Assembly: GCA_020636215.1 (NCBI GenBank) | Contig: JACJYG010000009.1 | Span: 62,001 to 126,000, forward strand | DNA length: 64,000 nucleotides | Origin: Lewinellaceae bacterium | GTDB lineage: Bacteria > Bacteroidota > Bacteroidia > Chitinophagales > Saprospiraceae | Reading direction: 5' to 3' | Notes under the pieces: generated by a model | Database searches by the model: none | What the model saw: the letters and a program-made list of their open reading frames with translations, nothing else | Told to the model about the DNA's origin: nothing | Shown here: one piece after another, positions 51,526 to 60,647 of the stretch | Layout: every line of letters begins with the position of its first letter | How positions within the stretch are numbered: the stretch's first letter is position 1 | Translations under genes and position numbers: made by a program

Positions 51526-51668
51526 GGCCTTCGTGCGCTTGGGAAAATAGTTCATGGCTATATGGTTATAGGTAAGGTGGCGCCGTGTTTGACAAATTAA
51601 CAATGCTCAACCTTATCGGTTATTTGTTATATTTGGAGTGTTCGGGTCATAAACCCGGCATGATTAGC

Positions 51669-53759
51669 ATGAGTACTTGGAAAACTACGATGGAACGGTT
51701 GCCCAACCTGGTGAAATACCTCCTGGTTTTTGGGGTGGTCATTTTTATAACCTTTCTGTTTCCCGACAACGTCCAGTTCAAATACGAATTCGACAAGGGG
51801 CAGTTATGGCGCTATGAAGACCTGAGGGCGCCTTTTGATTTTGCCATTCGCAAGCCGGCAGAGGAGATTGAACAAGAGCGGAAGAAACTGGAAGCTAACT
51901 TTTCTCCTTTCTATGAGATCGATCCAAATGTAGCCAGGGAAAAAAAGCGATTGCTGGGAGAGGTATTCCCCCAGAAGTTAGAGGCAGTCCGCCAGGAAGG
52001 GCAGTTTACGGATGTATTGGCCCGGCCGGATAATTACCTCGAATTCGGCCGAAAGTTTCTGGATAATCTGTTTCAGAAAGGCATACTTGAACTCGCTCCA
52101 CAAGATCAAAACAAAGGAGAGGGCTTTGTGATCAATGTAGTTCGGGGCAATACCACTCAACCACAAACTGTAGAGAACCTGCTTAATGTAGAAAAAGCTA
52201 AAGCACTTCTTAGCGACTCGCTGCCATATAGCCGCCTTGCTGAGCCGGAATTTCTCTATCCCATTTTGGAAAGCCTCATCGCCCCCAACCTGATTTATAA
52301 TGATACCCTTAGCCGTCGAATATTAGAAGAGGAGCAATCGCAGATCGCCACTTTCCGGGGACGGGTTTCCAAAGGAGAACTGATTGTACTGAAAGGGGGG
52401 ACAATTACGGATGATATTTATCAGAAACTCGTCTCTTTCCGGCAACAGTACGAAGAGGAAGTATCGGTAGAAAATTCCAAATGGGGGGTTTTGGCCGGCT
52501 ATTTCATTCTTTCCAGCCTTATCATTGGTGTGTTTTTGTTATATGTTAAGTTATTCGCGCAACCTGTTTTTTCCCGTTTCAATAAGCTCATTTTCATTTT
52601 ATTGTGGCTGGCAGTCTATAGTTATTTGGTTTATGCTGTCGAACAGGTTAGCCTTCTGAGCGTATATATGATCCCGTTTTGTATCGTTCCCATTATCATC
52701 AAAACTTTTTATAACGACCGACTGGCTTTATTCACCCATATTATTGTCGTGCTCCTCGCCAGTTTTATGACTTCGCTGGGATTTGAATTCACTTTCCTGC
52801 AGATTTTGGCTGGTATGGTAGTGGTTCTGAGCAGTATTAACACCCGCGACTGGTCCCGTTTTTTCTATTCTATTTTTTCTATTTTCCTTGCCTATGGGTT
52901 GGGGTATCTTGGTTTATCTTTGATACAGGAGGGTAATTTGCAGGCAATCGACCTGAATGTTTTTGCCTGGCTTTTTCTGAGCACCTTCCTGACGCTACTC
53001 GCCTATCCGCTCATCCCCTTGATGGAGCGCTTCTTTGGCTTTACTTCCGCCATCACTCTGGTAGAACTTTCGGACCTGAACCGGCCGCTTCTTCGGGAAT
53101 TATCGCGGAAGGCGCCGGGTACTATGCAGCATTCCCTTCAGGTAGCCAATCTTTCCGAGGAAGCTGCTCGAAAGATCGGTGCAGATTCTCTGTTGGTAAA
53201 GGTGGCTGCACTATATCACGATGTGGGTAAAACCCTGCAACCGGCTTTTTTCATAGAAAACCAACCCGGAAAAAATCCTCACGAAGGCCTTTCTGAACTG
53301 GAGAGCGCCAAAATTCTTATGAACCATGTTCCGGAAGGAGTGAAAATGGCAAAAAAAGCCCGGCTGCCCAACCTGCTGATTGACTTTATCCGTTCTCACC
53401 ATGGCACCACCAGAGTAGAATACTTCTACCGGAATTTCGTCAATGAACATCCCGAAGCGGAAGTTGACGAGAGCGAATTCCGTTATCCGGGGCCTCGCCC
53501 ACGCACCAAGGAAGAAACAATCCTGATGATGGCAGATTCCATTGAGGCGGCGTCCAAGAGCCTGAAAAACCCTACCGAAGCGGACATATCCGATTTGGTG
53601 GATAAGATTGTGGCCGGAAAGATCACCCAAGGGCAATTCGAGAACTCTCGCATGACTTTCCGTGAGCTGGAAGACTGTAAAATTGTGTTTAAACAGTTGT
53701 TGAAGTCGGTTTACCACGTGCGGATCGAATACCCGGAAGAAAAAGAGAGTGCACAGTAG
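51669..53759 (+). CDS. HD-family phosphohydrolase, PgpH-like (c-di-AMP phosphodiesterase type)
   Basis: About 696 residues from ATG 51669 (the frame opens at GTG 51585; intermediate ATGs at 51603 and 51660 are possible). One N-terminal helix near 20 residues in, an extracytoplasmic 7TMR-HDED domain to about 260, seven transmembrane helices to about 465, then a cytoplasmic HD domain with MQHSLQVANLSEEAA, the ALYHDVGK motif near 515, SHHGTTRVEYF and a later DSIEAASKSL. This is the architecture of Listeria PgpH, a cyclic di-AMP phosphodiesterase; the HD domain is intact. Preceding gene is unrelated. Confidence 0.93.
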   Translation: MSTWKTTMERLPNLVKYLLVFGVVIFITFLFPDNVQFKYEFDKGQLWRYEDLRAPFDFAIRKPAEEIEQERKKLEANFSPFYEIDPNVAREKKRLLGEVFPQKLEAVRQEGQFTDVLARPDNYLEFGRKFLDNLFQKGILELAPQDQNKGEGFVINVVRGNTTQPQTVENLLNVEKAKALLSDSLPYSRLAEPEFLYPILESLIAPNLIYNDTLSRRILEEEQSQIATFRGRVSKGELIVLKGGTITDDIYQKLVSFRQQYEEEVSVENSKWGVLAGYFILSSLIIGVFLLYVKLFAQPVFSRFNKLIFILLWLAVYSYLVYAVEQVSLLSVYMIPFCIVPIIIKTFYNDRLALFTHIIVVLLASFMTSLGFEFTFLQILAGMVVVLSSINTRDWSRFFYSIFSIFLAYGLGYLGLSLIQEGNLQAIDLNVFAWLFLSTFLTLLAYPLIPLMERFFGFTSAITLVELSDLNRPLLRELSRKAPGTMQHSLQVANLSEEAARKIGADSLLVKVAALYHDVGKTLQPAFFIENQPGKNPHEGLSELESAKILMNHVPEGVKMAKKARLPNLLIDFIRSHHGTTRVEYFYRNFVNEHPEAEVDESEFRYPGPRPRTKEETILMMADSIEAASKSLKNPTEADISDLVDKIVAGKITQGQFENSRMTFRELEDCKIVFKQLLKSVYHVRIEYPEEKESAQ

Positions 53760-53789
53760 AGAACCGTTACCTGTAAAACCGGGAACGCC

Positions 53790-53957
53790 CTATGGCCTAT
53801 TGCCAACTGTTCCTTGCAATTCAAAGCCAAATGGGCAATGCCGGCAACCATTCTGACAGCAATAACCCCGTTTTCGCAGAAAGTGCTCTGTCAGAACGAA
53901 CAGGCCGTTTTCCAGGTAGTAGTCAATTCCCTCAACCAATTTTTCCTGTTTGGACAT
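53790..53957 (-). CDS. DUF5522-family small protein
   Basis: 55 residues from ATG 53957: MSKQEKLVEGIDYYLENG and LTEHFLRKRGYCCQNGCRHCPFGF. The GYCCxxGCRHCP(Y/F)G cluster with four Cys and one His is the DUF5522 hallmark, suggesting metal or Fe-S binding. The frame reaches back to 54050, but that part overlaps the preceding gene and lacks conservation. It lies 41 bases after the stop of the DUF6580-like gene on the same strand. Biochemistry unknown. Confidence 0.85.
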   Translation of the reverse strand: MSKQEKLVEGIDYYLENGLFVLTEHFLRKRGYCCQNGCRHCPFGFELQGTVGNRP

Positions 53958-53998
53958 TTCTGGTTCACCTTTTCGCGGATCAGCCACTTCTTGATGTT

Positions 53999-54586
53999 CT
54001 ATAAGGCACTGGTACTGGTTCGCAGGGCAGGCATACGGCGCTGCGCCCATTCGTAGGCGCCGAAGAGAACCCCTGCGAAGAAAAGGTCACCCAGGAGCGT
54101 ATTCCAGAAGAAAGGCAGGCCGGCGGCATATGCGCCAAGCAGGCCGGTAGCCGTTTTGGGATATACGGGGTCAACCAGCCAGGAACCAAAGTTGGTTACC
54201 AGGAAAAATATTACGGAAGCCAGGAGGCTGGCAGCCAGGAGGTTGGGTATATTAACTTTCCTCAGTATGAAAATGCCCAATGCGATGATTAGCCCAAAAC
54301 CAAGGTATACCCCTATTGCCAATTGGCTGAACCAAACAACTCCCTCCTGGTAAAACTGTGGATAAAGCCGGGCGTAAACCAGGTTATTGAGCAGGAAGTC
54401 ACTGGCCCATAAAGCCGCAAAGGGGATTAGAAAGGAGAGATACTTTTTGGAGAAATAGGCTCCTCCGAACAAGCCGATAGCGCCGATAGGCGTGAAATTG
54501 TAAGGGTGGGGGAGTAAGCGGCTGAGCGCCGCGGCGCCTATCATTAAAGTAATAATACCAAATCTGACTTGTATCTTGTTACTCAT
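53999..54586 (-). CDS. DUF6580-like membrane protein
   Basis: 195 residues from ATG 54586 (MSNKIQVRFGIITLMIGAAAL). About six helices; LPHPYNFTPIGAIGLFGGAYF, FAALWASDFLLNNLVYARLYP and LVTNFGSWLVDP are motifs of a Bacteroidota/Proteobacteria membrane family (annotated DUF6580, resembling small ECF-transporter S components). Position near the cobalamin adenosyltransferase may hint at vitamin uptake but is not evidence. Co-directional with the DUF5522 gene. Confidence 0.85.
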   Translation of the reverse strand: MSNKIQVRFGIITLMIGAAALSRLLPHPYNFTPIGAIGLFGGAYFSKKYLSFLIPFAALWASDFLLNNLVYARLYPQFYQEGVVWFSQLAIGVYLGFGLIIALGIFILRKVNIPNLLAASLLASVIFFLVTNFGSWLVDPVYPKTATGLLGAYAAGLPFFWNTLLGDLFFAGVLFGAYEWAQRRMPALRTSTSAL

Positions 54587-54755
54587 GGTTAACTTAGTTT
54601 TTTTAGGTTTTATAGGCCGGTAGTTCCGCACAAAAATAATTCAATTCTGAAAAGGGGCGGCAAAAATCGGGCAATATCCTGTTAAATGGGCCAAAATCTA
54701 TATGCCTCTTGTCCTGATAACAGCACCGGGCGACGAATAGGTTTGTGAAATATTT

Positions 54756-54763
54756 TAGTTTTG
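54756..54763 (+). promoter_or_regulatory. Exact TAnnTTTG box before the binding-lipoprotein gene
   Basis: TAGTTTTG; predicted start near 54770, just before the ATG at 54787. It excludes the alternative upstream start at 54745. No -33 element found. Confidence 0.3.
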
Positions 54764-54786
54764 CAATTTTAACAGGCAATCATTCT

Positions 54787-55854
54787 ATGAAAATATTTTC
54801 CATCTTCTTGTTCCTGTTTGTTGGGAGCACTTTGCTGTGTTTATCCTGTCAGAACCAGCAGTCGCCTCGTGGCCAGGCTCATTCGGACGCTGCCAGCGAC
54901 TCAAAAGGCGAGGTGCTTCATCTTTATACGTACCGGCATTTGCCGGCGGATGACTCCCTTTACCAGCGGTTTCAATTTTTGACCGGTATTGCAGTAAATG
55001 TCGTCCAGAAAGATCCCTCAGAGCTATTTGCTCTTTTGCAGCAGGGGAGGCAGGAGCCTCCGGCGGGCCTGATGATTCTCCCGGATGTGGCTATGGCCGT
55101 CCGGGCCAAGGAAGAAGGCTTATTGCAGTTGTACTATCTGCCCCAACTGGATCAGTATGTCAAGCCCGATATGCATGATGATTATGGTTACTGGACCGGC
55201 CTGACGATTCAATTGCCGGTCATTGCCTACGCCTCCGCCCGGGTTGGGCCGGAAGGGCTTGCCTCCTTTTTTGACCTGACGGAAGCCCGGTGGAAAGGCA
55301 AGGTTTTGGCCCCCTCCGCCGATGATCCTTACCTGCAATCTTTGGTGGCTTCCTTCATTGTCAACAACGGTGAGCCTGCCGCACGGAAATGGGCAAAAGA
55401 GGTAGCTGTTAACTTTGCCCGCCCACCCCAGGGCAACGGACTGGATCAACTAAAGGCCATGGCGGCAGGGGAGGGGGATGTCGCCATCGCCAACGCCAGC
55501 GACCTTGGTTACCTTCGCTTCCCCGACACTTATGCAGAACTGCAACTGGGCCAGGACATCAAATTGGCCATCCCATTTAATGGCGGCTTCAACCATATCA
55601 ATGCCACTTGTGCAGTTGTGCCCAAAGGCTCCGACGTCCAAAAAGCCGCTCAATTCGTAGAGTTCCTTACGGCTGCTCCCGCACAGCAGATTTATCCTTC
55701 AGCCGCCCACGAGAATCCGGTCAACGTAATGGGCATTCCTTCCGATTTTTCGATTGAGGAGGTAGGAGGCATAAAAGAAGACCCCGTTCCACTTAACCAA
55801 CTCGCGCAGAAAAATAAACTGGCGGTGCAGATACTGAAAGAGGCTGGCTGGTAA
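54787..55854 (+). CDS. Extracellular solute-binding lipoprotein (FutA/AfuA-like)
   Basis: 355 residues from ATG 54787: MKIFSIFLFLFVGSTLLCLSC, a lipobox with Cys at about 21. Bilobed periplasmic binding-protein fold of the iron(III)/thiamine/polyamine type: EVLHLYTYRHLPADDSLYQRF, FFDLTEARWKGKVLAPSADDPYLQ, and the closing GFNHINATCAVVPKGSDVQKAAQFVEFL. Closest in pattern to ferric-iron binding proteins, without a clear Tyr pair for iron. No ABC permease or ATPase adjacent: the next gene is a CPBP protease. Substrate uncertain. Confidence 0.88.
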   Translation: MKIFSIFLFLFVGSTLLCLSCQNQQSPRGQAHSDAASDSKGEVLHLYTYRHLPADDSLYQRFQFLTGIAVNVVQKDPSELFALLQQGRQEPPAGLMILPDVAMAVRAKEEGLLQLYYLPQLDQYVKPDMHDDYGYWTGLTIQLPVIAYASARVGPEGLASFFDLTEARWKGKVLAPSADDPYLQSLVASFIVNNGEPAARKWAKEVAVNFARPPQGNGLDQLKAMAAGEGDVAIANASDLGYLRFPDTYAELQLGQDIKLAIPFNGGFNHINATCAVVPKGSDVQKAAQFVEFLTAAPAQQIYPSAAHENPVNVMGIPSDFSIEEVGGIKEDPVPLNQLAQKNKLAVQILKEAGW

Positions 55855-55885
55855 GCCATTGAAAAACCACCAAAATCAAGAACCA

Positions 55886-56851
55886 ATGTTTTATCGTGCA
55901 GCCCAGAGGGGGGATAACGGATTTTTCAAGTACCTGGCCACGCTAGTCGCTGTTTTCGTCGCTTTTATAATAGGGCAAATCCCCTTGCTTTTTGTTATCG
56001 ACCTGTTCTCCGGTAAAACCAGCCGAGGGGCAGCCGCTATGGAAGAATTCCAGGAATCCATGGATTTTGCTGTATTGGGGATCAGTCAAAATCTGGCGCT
56101 GTTTTTGGTATTACTGGCTTTTGTGGCAGCCCTCGGCACGCTTTACCTTTGTATCCGTTTTCTGCATCACAAACGGTTGGCGGATGTACTGACTGGGCGC
56201 CGCCAACTTGATTGGCGCCGTATCTGGTTCTCATTTGGATTCTGGTTCGGGCTGAGCTTACTGCTTGAATTAGTGGGTTATTGGCTTAATCCGGAAAACT
56301 ATACTTTGAAGTTTGACCTTTGGCTTTTTTTGCCCCTGTTGGTTATTGCCCTTTTCATTTTGCCGTTACAAACTACTTTTGAAGAAGCGATGTTCCGGGG
56401 ATACCTCATGCAAGGCCTGGGTTTGTTGTTCCGCAACCGCTGGATACCCTTATTGGCAACCTCTATTACCTTTGGTTTGTTACACATTTCTAACCCGGAA
56501 ATAGCTCAATTCGGGCTTGCGCTGATGATGCCTTATTACATTGGATTTGGCCTGCTCATGGGCATTTGCACCCTGATGGACGAAGGCACGGAATTGGCAC
56601 TAGGCCTTCACGCGGCTACAAATATTTATGGCGCGACTATCGTTAGTTTTGCCGGGTCTGCCTTGCAAACCCCGACGATTTTCCGGCTCCGGGAACTTGA
56701 CCCTATCCAGGTTCTGATAGCCGCTTTTGTATCTGCCATGTTGTTCCTGCTAGTTGCTTCCAGGCGATACGGATGGCGAGATTGGGGGAAGCTTTTTCGC
56801 CCTCTCCCTCCAAGTACGCCTTTACCGGAAGTGGAGTCGGATATGGAATAG
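55886..56851 (+). CDS. CPBP intramembrane metalloprotease
   Basis: 321 residues from ATG 55886 (TTG at 55859 would add nine residues). About eight helices. The CAAX-protease/bacteriocin-processing (Abi, CPBP) motifs are intact: EExxxR in TTFEEAMFRGYLMQGL (near 163), FxxxH in ITFGLLHISNPE, HxxxN in GLHAATNIYGAT (near 241). Preserved catalytic residues indicate an active peptidase. In bacteria such proteins process small peptides or immunity to them. Overlaps nothing; follows the binding lipoprotein by 31 bases. Confidence 0.92.
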   Translation: MFYRAAQRGDNGFFKYLATLVAVFVAFIIGQIPLLFVIDLFSGKTSRGAAAMEEFQESMDFAVLGISQNLALFLVLLAFVAALGTLYLCIRFLHHKRLADVLTGRRQLDWRRIWFSFGFWFGLSLLLELVGYWLNPENYTLKFDLWLFLPLLVIALFILPLQTTFEEAMFRGYLMQGLGLLFRNRWIPLLATSITFGLLHISNPEIAQFGLALMMPYYIGFGLLMGICTLMDEGTELALGLHAATNIYGATIVSFAGSALQTPTIFRLRELDPIQVLIAAFVSAMLFLLVASRRYGWRDWGKLFRPLPPSTPLPEVESDME

Positions 56852-56893
56852 GCCTGCCGGGAATCCGAATAGTACAACAAAAAAACATATCGC

Positions 56894-58753
56894 ATGAAGA
56901 TTATTCAGGCACTCTCTTTTCTGTTTATTAGTACCGCTTTGTTGCAAGCTCAGCCGGAACGGTGGCAACAACGGGTGGAATACAAAATGGATATCGACTT
57001 CGATGTAGCGCAACATCAGTTTTCCGGGACACAGCATCTCATCTATTACAACAATTCTCCAGACACCCTCTATAAGGTATTCTACCATTTATACTTCAAT
57101 GCCTTCCAACCCAACAGCATGATGGATGTCCGCTCCCGCACTATTCTGGACCCCGACCCTCGGGTAGGGAAGCGGATACAAGGTTTGAAAGAAGACGAGA
57201 TCGGTTACCAGAAGATACTTTCGTTGAAGCAGGACGGAGTGGCTTTAGATTATGAGGTTTCTGGAACCATTTTGGAAGTAGGCCTTGCCCGGCCTGTGCT
57301 GCCCAATAGCCAGGTGGTGTTCGATATGGAATTCGAAGCTCAGGCGCCGCTTCAGATCCGCCGTTCTGGCCGGGACAATGCCGAGGGCATAGCTTATTCA
57401 ATGGCGCAATGGTACCCCAAGCTATGTGAGTACGATTACCAGGGCTGGCATGCCAACCCATACATTGGCAGGGAATTCTACGGGATATGGGGTGATTTCG
57501 ATGTAACGATCCATATTGACCGGAAATTTGTCGTTGCAGCCACCGGCTACCTTCAAAACCCGGAGGAAATTGGGTATGGATATGAAAAGGAGGGGATGAA
57601 GGTTTCACAACCCAAAGGGGAAAAGCTCCATTGGCATTTTCTGGCGCCCAACGTCCACGATTTCGTCTGGGCGGCTGACCCCGACTATACCCATGATGTG
57701 TTTACACGAAAGGATGGCACGGCCCTTCACTTGTTCTATCAGAAAAATGAGAATACAGCCGAATCCTGGGAACGGCTGCCGGCTATTATGGATAAGGCCT
57801 TTGACTACATCAATGCTCACTTCGGCCAATACCCTTATAAGCAGTACTCTTTCATCCAGGGCGGTGACGGCGGTATGGAATACCCTATGGCTACGCTCAT
57901 CACCGGAAACCGAAACCTGAGCAGCCTGGCTGGAGTATCGATCCATGAATTGATGCATAGCTGGTACCAAATGGTTTTGGGTTCAAACGAAAGCTTGTAC
58001 CCTTGGATGGACGAAGGATTTACGAGTTGGGCCTCTACCGATGTGAAAAATTATTTGCGGGCCGAAGGAGTCCTTCCCGGAAAAAAAGATGAACATCCCT
58101 ATGCCGGTGAGTATGCCGGCTACGTCAATTTTGCCCTGAGCGGTTATGAAGAACCAATGAGCACTCCTGCCGACCACTTCGTGACCAATTCCGCCTATGG
58201 TGTTGCCTCCTATACCAAGGGGGCAATTTTCCTGGAACAACTCCGGTATATCATCGGTGAAGAAGCCTTTCGGAAAGGAATGTTGCGTTATTTCGATACC
58301 TGGAAATTCAAACACCCAAATGCCAACGACTTTATCCGGGTTATGGAAAAAGTTTCCGGGCTGGAGCTCGACTGGTATCGGGAATACTGGATCAATACGA
58401 CCCGTACGATCGATTACGGGCTGAAAGGCCTGGAAACAATTGAGGGCAGCCCCAATCAGGCCAGGGTCAAACTTGAAAAAGTTGGGATTATGCCCATGCC
58501 CTTGGATTTATTGATTGTTTATAACGATAACTCCCGCCGATACTTCAACATCCCACTCCGGATCATGCGAGGACACAAGCCGCTTGAGGAAGGAGGTATT
58601 CTTTACACCATCCTGGAAGACTGGCCCTGGACCAATCCCACCTATGAGTTTGTTTTGGATGTCAGCCCCAACGAAATCAGGGAAATTGTGATCGACCCTG
58701 AAGGGCGCCTGGCTGATGTTAACCGCGAGAACAATGTGCTGGTAAAGCCCTGA
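56894..58753 (+). CDS. M1-family metallopeptidase
   Basis: 619 residues with signal peptide MKIIQALSFLFISTALLQAQ. Zinc motif HELMH (in VSIHELMHSWYQ, near residue 352) with the third ligand Glu in WMDEGFTSW 18 residues on, as in M1 aminopeptidases. The exopeptidase motif reads GGMEYPM rather than the usual GAMEN. N-terminal domain HQFSGTQHLIYYNNSPDTLYKVFYHLYFNA typical of the family. No T9SS sorting domain, so probably periplasmic. Forms a short operon with the CPBP protease gene (42-base gap). Confidence 0.92.
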   Translation: MKIIQALSFLFISTALLQAQPERWQQRVEYKMDIDFDVAQHQFSGTQHLIYYNNSPDTLYKVFYHLYFNAFQPNSMMDVRSRTILDPDPRVGKRIQGLKEDEIGYQKILSLKQDGVALDYEVSGTILEVGLARPVLPNSQVVFDMEFEAQAPLQIRRSGRDNAEGIAYSMAQWYPKLCEYDYQGWHANPYIGREFYGIWGDFDVTIHIDRKFVVAATGYLQNPEEIGYGYEKEGMKVSQPKGEKLHWHFLAPNVHDFVWAADPDYTHDVFTRKDGTALHLFYQKNENTAESWERLPAIMDKAFDYINAHFGQYPYKQYSFIQGGDGGMEYPMATLITGNRNLSSLAGVSIHELMHSWYQMVLGSNESLYPWMDEGFTSWASTDVKNYLRAEGVLPGKKDEHPYAGEYAGYVNFALSGYEEPMSTPADHFVTNSAYGVASYTKGAIFLEQLRYIIGEEAFRKGMLRYFDTWKFKHPNANDFIRVMEKVSGLELDWYREYWINTTRTIDYGLKGLETIEGSPNQARVKLEKVGIMPMPLDLLIVYNDNSRRYFNIPLRIMRGHKPLEEGGILYTILEDWPWTNPTYEFVLDVSPNEIREIVIDPEGRLADVNRENNVLVKP

Positions 58754-58867
58754 CGCGAGGAGTATTTACTTCGAGCAGGAAGGTTGGCTTCGGCTTTGAG
58801 TAGCGCTTAAGCCATTCAGTTCTATTGTTGCAATCAGACTTTACTCAGTTAAAAATTTCTTACAAAA

Positions 58868-59245
58868 ATGATCAAAAAAAACTTAAAAACAACCCCAACT
58901 TTCATCGCAGGCGATGCAACCCTGATCCAGGAGGTGCTACATCCTAAAAACGAAGGCCTGAAGTTAGAATACAGCCTGGCCTTTGCCAGCCTGAAGGCAG
59001 GGGAAGCTTCCTTACCGCACGTTCTTCACAAAAGTTCAGAAGTATATATCATTCAAGAGGGTAGGGGGCGGGCTACCGTTTCAGGGCAGCCGGTGGAAGT
59101 AGCACCGGGGGATGTGTTGTATATTCCGGCAGGAGCGGAGCAGTTTATAGAAAACACCGGGCCAGAAATGCTACAGTTTTGGTGCATAGTATCCCCGCCT
59201 TGGAATAAGGAGGATGAATGGGTAGGGGAATCTGTGAATGGCTAG
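58868..59245 (+). CDS. Cupin-domain protein
   Basis: 125 residues, single cupin domain. Motif 1 LPHVLHKSSEVYIIQEGRGRATVSG has the His/His/Glu metal ligands; in motif 2, PGDVLYIPAGAEQFIENTG, the usual fourth His position is Gln. Loss of one ligand may reduce metal affinity or leave a three-ligand site. No signal peptide. Cupin subfamily and substrate unknown. Stand-alone gene, with a weak hairpin after it. Confidence 0.85.
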   Translation: MIKKNLKTTPTFIAGDATLIQEVLHPKNEGLKLEYSLAFASLKAGEASLPHVLHKSSEVYIIQEGRGRATVSGQPVEVAPGDVLYIPAGAEQFIENTGPEMLQFWCIVSPPWNKEDEWVGESVNG

Positions 59246-59269
59246 TGGCAAATTCCATAAAATAGTGGA

Positions 59270-59293
59270 AAAAGTCTATTTTTGAGGACTTTT
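59270..59293 (+). terminator. Weak terminator after the cupin gene
   Basis: AAAAGTC (59270-59276) pairs with GACTTTT (59287-59293), 10-base T-rich loop, ending in TTTTG. It begins 25 bases after the stop. Confidence 0.45.
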
Positions 59294-59294
59294 G

Positions 59295-59401
59295 TAGTAT
59301 TCGGGAGTGTTCAAAGATTCAGGTTTAACGTTTCAGGTTTTCCTGAAAACCAGCCTTTTACGGGGCTGTTGACACATTTGAATGAACAGTCTCTAGTATT
59401 C
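59295..59401. mobile_element. MITE-like relic with 8-bp target duplications
   Basis: A 91-bp segment, 59303-59393, is bounded by the exact 8-bp direct repeat TAGTATTC (59295-59302 and 59394-59401). Its ends are imperfect inverted repeats: left GGGAGTGTTCA, right complement GAGACTGTTCA (9 of 11). It codes for nothing and has an internal palindrome GGTTTTCCTGAAAACC. The ends resemble those of IS elements that begin with a TGTTCA-type terminus; family not assigned. It ends 33 bases before the glycosyltransferase start. Confidence 0.6.
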
Positions 59402-59433
59402 AGATTAACAGGAAATCAAGAAGCAACGGCCGC

Positions 59434-60645
59434 ATGAGAATACTTCAACTCTGCAAAAAATTTCCCTATCCCCTGAAGGATGGTGAATCTATTGCAGTGA
59501 CGACACTCAGCAGGTCCCTGCATCAGTTGGGATGTAAGGTCACCTTACTGGCCATGAATACCGCTAAACATTATTCTGATATCACTGATATACCGAATGC
59601 ACTTTTGCATTATGAACAGGTTCTGGCTGTACCAGTGGACAATCGAGTGAAGCCCGTTGATGCTTTTTTAAATCTTTTTTCCCGTGAATCCTATCATATT
59701 GCTCGTTTTGTTTCTCCCGATTTTCGCCAAAAACTGGCCCAGTTGCTTGAAAGCCAGTCTTTTGATGTCATTCAATTAGAAACGCCTTACCTGGCGCCCT
59801 ATCTTCCGGTAATTCGGCAGTATTCCGATGCGGTGGTAGCCATGCGCGCCCACAACATAGAACATGAAATATGGCAAAGGATTGCTGGAAATACCCGGCT
59901 ACTTCCCAAGAAGTGGTACCTCCGGCACCTCGCCTTTAAACTTCGGCGGTATGAACTGGAGCAATTTAAAGCTTATGATATCCTGGTGCCTATAACAAAG
60001 CGCGACCTGGACCTGTTTCGCTCGCTGGGCTATGGCAAAACGGCGGTTGTTGCTCCAATCGGTATCGACTGTGGCCAATACCAGCCTGATTACAACAGTT
60101 TTAAGCGTACGCTGTCTCTGTCCTTTATCGGCTCACTGGACTGGATGCCTAATCAGGAGGGCTTAAAGTGGTTTCTGGACGAAGTCTGGCCCCTCTTATA
60201 CCGGAAATATCCAGCCCTGGAGTTACATATAGCCGGCAGGAATCCTCCACGATGGATAGGGCAAATGAAAGCGCCCAATATTCGAATTCACGGGGAAGTT
60301 CCTGAGGCAGAAGCTTTTATTAACCAACATAACATTATGGTGGTTCCCTTACTGTCGGGTAGTGGAATGCGCGCTAAAATCCTGGAAGGAATGGCCCTTG
60401 GAAAAGTGGTGCTTACAACCACTGTTGGATTGGAGGGTATTGCTGCCAGGGATCGAAGGGAAGTATTGGTAGCAGATACACCGGAACAATTTGTGGAACA
60501 AATAGCGTATTGTCATGAACAGGGCCGGGAACTGGAGCAATTAGGCAGGGCTGCCAGTTCATTTGTTGCGCAGCATTATGATAGCATAGAGATAGCCCGT
60601 CAGTTATTGCGGGCGTATTCAACCCTGACGGTGGAAGCGTTTTGA
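59434..60645 (+). CDS. Glycosyltransferase family 4
   Basis: 403 residues, cytoplasmic or membrane-associated, GT-B fold. N-terminal MRILQLCKKFPYPLKDGESI, acceptor-side domain, then the nucleotide-sugar domain with LSFIGSLDWMPNQEGLKWFLDEV, LHIAGRNPP, and the C-terminal VPLLSGSGMRAKILEGMALGKVVLTTTVGLEG (retaining GT motif with Glu in ILEGMALG). Likely adds a sugar to a surface glycan or lipid. Stop overlaps the next gene's region (TGATTATG), so both are co-translated. Sugar unknown. Confidence 0.93.
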   Translation: MRILQLCKKFPYPLKDGESIAVTTLSRSLHQLGCKVTLLAMNTAKHYSDITDIPNALLHYEQVLAVPVDNRVKPVDAFLNLFSRESYHIARFVSPDFRQKLAQLLESQSFDVIQLETPYLAPYLPVIRQYSDAVVAMRAHNIEHEIWQRIAGNTRLLPKKWYLRHLAFKLRRYELEQFKAYDILVPITKRDLDLFRSLGYGKTAVVAPIGIDCGQYQPDYNSFKRTLSLSFIGSLDWMPNQEGLKWFLDEVWPLLYRKYPALELHIAGRNPPRWIGQMKAPNIRIHGEVPEAEAFINQHNIMVVPLLSGSGMRAKILEGMALGKVVLTTTVGLEGIAARDRREVLVADTPEQFVEQIAYCHEQGRELEQLGRAASSFVAQHYDSIEIARQLLRAYSTLTVEAF

Positions 60646-60647
60646 TT

